In this document: positions 5,671 to 7,567 of the stretch, one piece after another
Numbering within the stretch: the stretch's first letter is position 1
How the letters are laid out: each line of letters opens with the position of its first letter
Origin: an uncultured Collinsella sp.
GTDB taxonomy: Bacteria; Actinomycetota; Coriobacteriia; Coriobacteriales; Coriobacteriaceae
Length of the DNA stretch: 7,567 nt
Reading direction: 5' to 3'
Assembly (NCBI GenBank): GCA_902470265.1
Contig: CABRFW010000074.1
Span: 1-7,567 of the forward strand
The notes under the pieces: generated by a model
The model's database searches: none
What the model was told of the DNA's origin: nothing
Seen by the model: only the letters and a program-made list of their open reading frames with translations
Made by a program: the position numbers and the translations under genes

Positions 5671-6549
5671 TTATATGCCCGCGGTGGCTGTGCCGGATTG
5701 CGAAGGGGCGACGACCTTGAGCGGCTTTACGAGAGAATCCTCGTGCGAAGCCGGCGCGGCTGTCTCTTCGTTTTTGGCCTTGGTGGACTCGGAGCGAGTG
5801 ATTTCCTCATCGAGTGCATCGATGTCGGCGTCCTCGACCACGGCGTTGAGCGACTCAAAAACGCGGTTCTTGAGCAGCGCAGTGTGCACACCTTCCGTCA
5901 GGTCGTGAAGCTTCTTAAACGCACGCTCGAGCTTGGCGTCGCGCTCGTCATCGGAGGTATCCATTCCGAGCATGCTCACGAGCACCTGCTCAAACATCGA
6001 GGACTCGCGGTTGGCGGAAGACACGTACTGACGCAGGTTGCGCGGCTCGATATGGAAGCGTGACAGCTCGGAGCAGTAGCGGATGATCGGGAAATCGCGA
6101 CCATCGACGAGCTCTCGATTCTGCGGACTCTTGATGATGCGAATGAGGTCGTTCTCGGCGAGCGAGCGGATAAATGAAATCTCGACGCCCAACATATCGG
6201 GAATGGTCTCGATGGGATGCAGCTTTTGCTTAGTCTCCTTGGGCTCCGTCTTGAGCGGAACATCGGACAGCAAGCCCACCTCGTAAGCGAGCGTTGACAG
6301 GTCCGTGGCGTTTTCCAAGCGCTGCTTAATCACGTTGAGCGGCATGTAGCGGGTCTTCTGCAAGTGCAGGATGACCTCCAGGCGATCAACGTCCTCCTTG
6401 GAGTACTGACGGTATCCCTTAGGCGTACGATGAGGGGTAATGAGCCCCTCATCCTCTAGAAATCTAATTTTTGAGTTCGAAAGATCGGGGTATGCGCCTC
6501 GAAGTAGGTTGACGACTTGGCCGATACTCAGATAGTTGCGTTCGGCCAT
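5671..6549 (-). CDS. FtsR-like MerR-family transcriptional regulator
   Basis: A 292-residue regulator resembling the actinobacterial FtsR group (Corynebacterium FtsR, mycobacterial Rv1828). The N-terminal MerR winged helix spans about 6-80: YLSIGQVVNLL, then SKIRFLEDEGLITPHRT and GYRQYSKEDVDRLEVILHLQ. FtsR proteins carry a second MerR-like unit, seen here as IETIPDMLGVEISFIRSLAEN (113-133) followed by the characteristic FHIEPRNLRQYVSSANRESS (165-184). In Corynebacterium glutamicum FtsR activates ftsZ; the same role here is only inferred. Residues from about 245 on form an acidic, Ser/Ala-rich, probably disordered tail, making this protein longer than the roughly 250-residue relatives. There is no cysteine cluster or other metal site. 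It starts 3 bp after the FHA gene stop with no strong ribosome site of its own, so translation is probably coupled. FHA-then-MerR is the order found in mycobacteria and corynebacteria. Confidence 0.92.
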   Translation of the reverse strand: MAERNYLSIGQVVNLLRGAYPDLSNSKIRFLEDEGLITPHRTPKGYRQYSKEDVDRLEVILHLQKTRYMPLNVIKQRLENATDLSTLAYEVGLLSDVPLKTEPKETKQKLHPIETIPDMLGVEISFIRSLAENDLIRIIKSPQNRELVDGRDFPIIRYCSELSRFHIEPRNLRQYVSSANRESSMFEQVLVSMLGMDTSDDERDAKLERAFKKLHDLTEGVHTALLKNRVFESLNAVVEDADIDALDEEITRSESTKAKNEETAAPASHEDSLVKPLKVVAPSQSGTATAGI

Positions 6550-6552
6550 GCC

Positions 6553-6987
6553 CTACTCACCGGTTTCGATGCGCTCCGGCGTGCTCTCGTGGTAGATGAG
6601 CGTAAACGTACCGATCTGAACGGAAGAACCGTCGTGCAGCGGGGCTGCATTGACGATGGCACCGTCGACCCAGGTGCCATTGAGCGATCCCAAGTCCTCG
6701 ATGCGAGCGCCGAGGCCCTCGCGAATAATGCGCGCGTGGCTGCGCGAAACAGTCATGTCGTTGAGGAAGATGCCGTTCGCGGGATCGCGGCCGATGGTGG
6801 TCACGTCGTCCTCGAGCTCAAAAGCGGCACCCGTCTGCGGACCCTTGACGATGGACAGAACGGGGGCGGTGATGCGCACGTTGGCCATGAGGTCGGGAAC
6901 GGTGACGTCGCTTGAAGGCACGCGGAATACGCAGGTAGCGTCAGCAGTCTTATCATTCTGAGGCATATTGTTAACCATGTTGTCCAT
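6553..6987 (-). CDS. GarA/OdhI-like FHA-domain protein
   Basis: A 144-residue cytoplasmic protein. Residues 42-132 are a forkhead-associated domain with all phosphothreonine-binding landmarks: IGR (65-67), SRSH (81-84) and SLNGT (101-105). GarA and OdhI use such a domain to inhibit 2-oxoglutarate metabolism enzymes, and are switched off when a threonine in the N-terminal ETTSVFR motif is phosphorylated and captured by their own FHA. Here the equivalent is DATCVFR (16-22): Thr18 aligns with the second threonine, while the first is Ala. The start is the ATG at 6987, with AGGGG 5 bases upstream; an in-frame TTG at 7020 lacks support, and the ATGs at 6978 and 6966 are possible alternatives. The gene lies 66 bp after a CDP-alcohol phosphatidyltransferase and 3 bp before the MerR-type gene. 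Its target enzyme here is unknown. Confidence 0.92.
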   Translation of the reverse strand: MDNMVNNMPQNDKTADATCVFRVPSSDVTVPDLMANVRITAPVLSIVKGPQTGAAFELEDDVTTIGRDPANGIFLNDMTVSRSHARIIREGLGARIEDLGSLNGTWVDGAIVNAAPLHDGSSVQIGTFTLIYHESTPERIETGE

Positions 6988-7037
6988 GACAACCCCTAAC
7001 TTATCGCGGACGTGCCGCAAATAATGAACCGTACGTA

Positions 7038-7043
7038 ATCATA
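7038..7043 (-). promoter_or_regulatory. -10 candidate before the FHA gene
   Basis: TATGAT (7043 to 7038) matches the consensus at 5 of 6 positions in the 66-bp gap between the phosphatidyltransferase and FHA genes. The -35 position at 17-bp spacing (AATCGA) is poor, so this is weak evidence for an internal promoter. Confidence 0.25.
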
Positions 7044-7053
7044 CCCCAACGAA

Positions 7054-7567
7054 TCAGTCTTCGATTTCAGGGTTCAGAAAGTCGATGTCCTCGTCCTCGG
7101 GATGCGCGAGAGCCTGTTTAATGGCCGCTCCGCCCTTAATGGAGTAGATGACAGCCGTGAGCATGGAGAAGATCACGCCGCCGTACACAAAGAAGATGCC
7201 GAGGGGCACCGAGCTTCCGTTGAGGCCCGGGAAGGCCGTAAGGGTTGAAGGTAAAAGATGCAGGCCGTCAATAACGGGGAACCCGAGCAGCATGAGCGAG
7301 AAGCCGGTCATGAGCAGCGCTGTCGCAATCTTTCCGGGGAAGACGACGTCAATGGGACGAGGGTGGTAATGGCGAACGATAAGTGTGCCGATGCCCAGAT
7401 AGATGTCGCGGCCAATAATGAGCACGCAGACCCAGATGGGCAGCTCTCCGCGGACCACCAGGCCAAGTACGCCGGTGAACAGCAGCGCGCGGTCGCAAAT
7501 GGGATCCATGACCTTGCCGAGCCATGAGACTGTCTTAGTCATGCGGGCGATCTGACCGTCCATCCAG
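7054..7567 (-). CDS. CDP-alcohol phosphatidyltransferase, PgsA-like (partial, N-terminus beyond right edge)
   Basis: An integral membrane enzyme that joins a CDP-activated lipid to an alcohol; PgsA members make phosphatidylglycerophosphate from CDP-diacylglycerol and glycerol-3-phosphate. The catalytic signature is complete apart from its first Asp, which lies just past the window: DGQIAR, eight residues, G, three, D, three, D, covering the first 24 residues counted from the Met at 7563. That Met is internal, because the frame stays open to the edge (a Trp codon precedes it). Three hydrophobic stretches after the motif (about 28-62, 78-98 and 119-141 from that Met) fit the C-terminal membrane helices. 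A charged tail, EDEDIDFLNPEIED, ends the protein. Substrate choice (glycerol-3-phosphate, inositol phosphate or another) cannot be decided from this part; mycobacteria carry a pgsA-type gene close upstream of garA, which favours a PgsA-type label. Confidence 0.88.
   Translation of the reverse strand, partial: WMDGQIARMTKTVSWLGKVMDPICDRALLFTGVLGLVVRGELPIWVCVLIIGRDIYLGIGTLIVRHYHPRPIDVVFPGKIATALLMTGFSLMLLGFPVIDGLHLLPSTLTAFPGLNGSSVPLGIFFVYGGVIFSMLTAVIYSIKGGAAIKQALAHPEDEDIDFLNPEIED

Noticed and set aside
6988..7020. TTG start at 7020 for the FHA gene, adding eleven residues
   Set aside because: AGGGG just before the ATG at 6987 gives a better start, and the extra residues have no family counterpart.
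1..7567. CRISPR arrays, tRNA/rRNA genes, insertion sequences, attachment sites
   Set aside because: No regularly spaced repeats, cloverleaf-like sequence, transposase frame or terminal repeats were seen on either strand.

Overview
The window looks like a chromosomal segment of a high-GC Gram-positive bacterium, most likely a Coriobacteriia (Collinsella-like) actinobacterium. The taxon is inferred from two things. A CDP-alcohol phosphatidyltransferase / GarA-OdhI-like FHA protein / FtsR-like MerR regulator gene order is characteristic of Actinobacteria, and it sits beside Firmicute-like accessory families (DUF1836, DegV, a UgtP/MGDG-synthase-type glycosyltransferase). No mobile element, phage gene, CRISPR array, tRNA or rRNA was seen. 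Nine protein genes are present, two of them cut by the window edges, and little DNA is left unexplained.

Layout. Positions 1-1012 (minus) hold the N-terminal 337 codons of a GT28/MGDG-synthase-type glycolipid glycosyltransferase that runs off the left edge. Divergent from it is thioredoxin reductase trxB (1130-2068, plus), closed by a hairpin terminator. Next is a DUF1836 putative DNA-binding regulator (2224-2835, plus). It converges on a DegV-family protein (2909-3775, minus) across a strong bidirectional terminator. The rest is a minus-strand array read from right to left: a CDP-alcohol phosphatidyltransferase (partial, 7567-7054), an FHA protein (6987-6553), an FtsR-like MerR regulator (6549-5671), adenine phosphoribosyltransferase apt (5630-5100) and a secreted coiled-coil NlpC/P60 peptidase (5067-3940). 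The gaps between these five genes are 66, 3, 40 and 32 bp, so they may form one operon ending at a hairpin near 3878-3920.

Main observation. The DUF1836 gene and the degV gene each carry, just upstream, a copy of the same dyad sequence. The 16-bp core TATnCAAAACTAGATA matches at 15 of 16 positions, in a palindrome that is perfect upstream of degV (12-bp arms, 7-bp spacer) and degenerate upstream of the DUF1836 gene. I infer a small self-contained regulatory module in which the DUF1836 protein binds both sites, controlling itself and the convergent degV gene. The DegV protein lacks the C-terminal His-Thr-Gly-Pro-Gly-type motif of fatty-acid-binding FakB proteins, so its ligand may be non-standard.

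The other notable point is in the FHA protein. It keeps the GarA/OdhI N-terminal phospho-switch signature in modified form (Ala-Thr-Cys-Val-Phe-Arg), with one of the two threonines replaced. Lipid-related genes (glycolipid glycosyltransferase, DegV, phosphatidyltransferase) and envelope or division-related genes (NlpC/P60, FtsR-like) are close together here, but the sequence alone does not show functional coupling beyond the operon-like spacing and the shared dyad.
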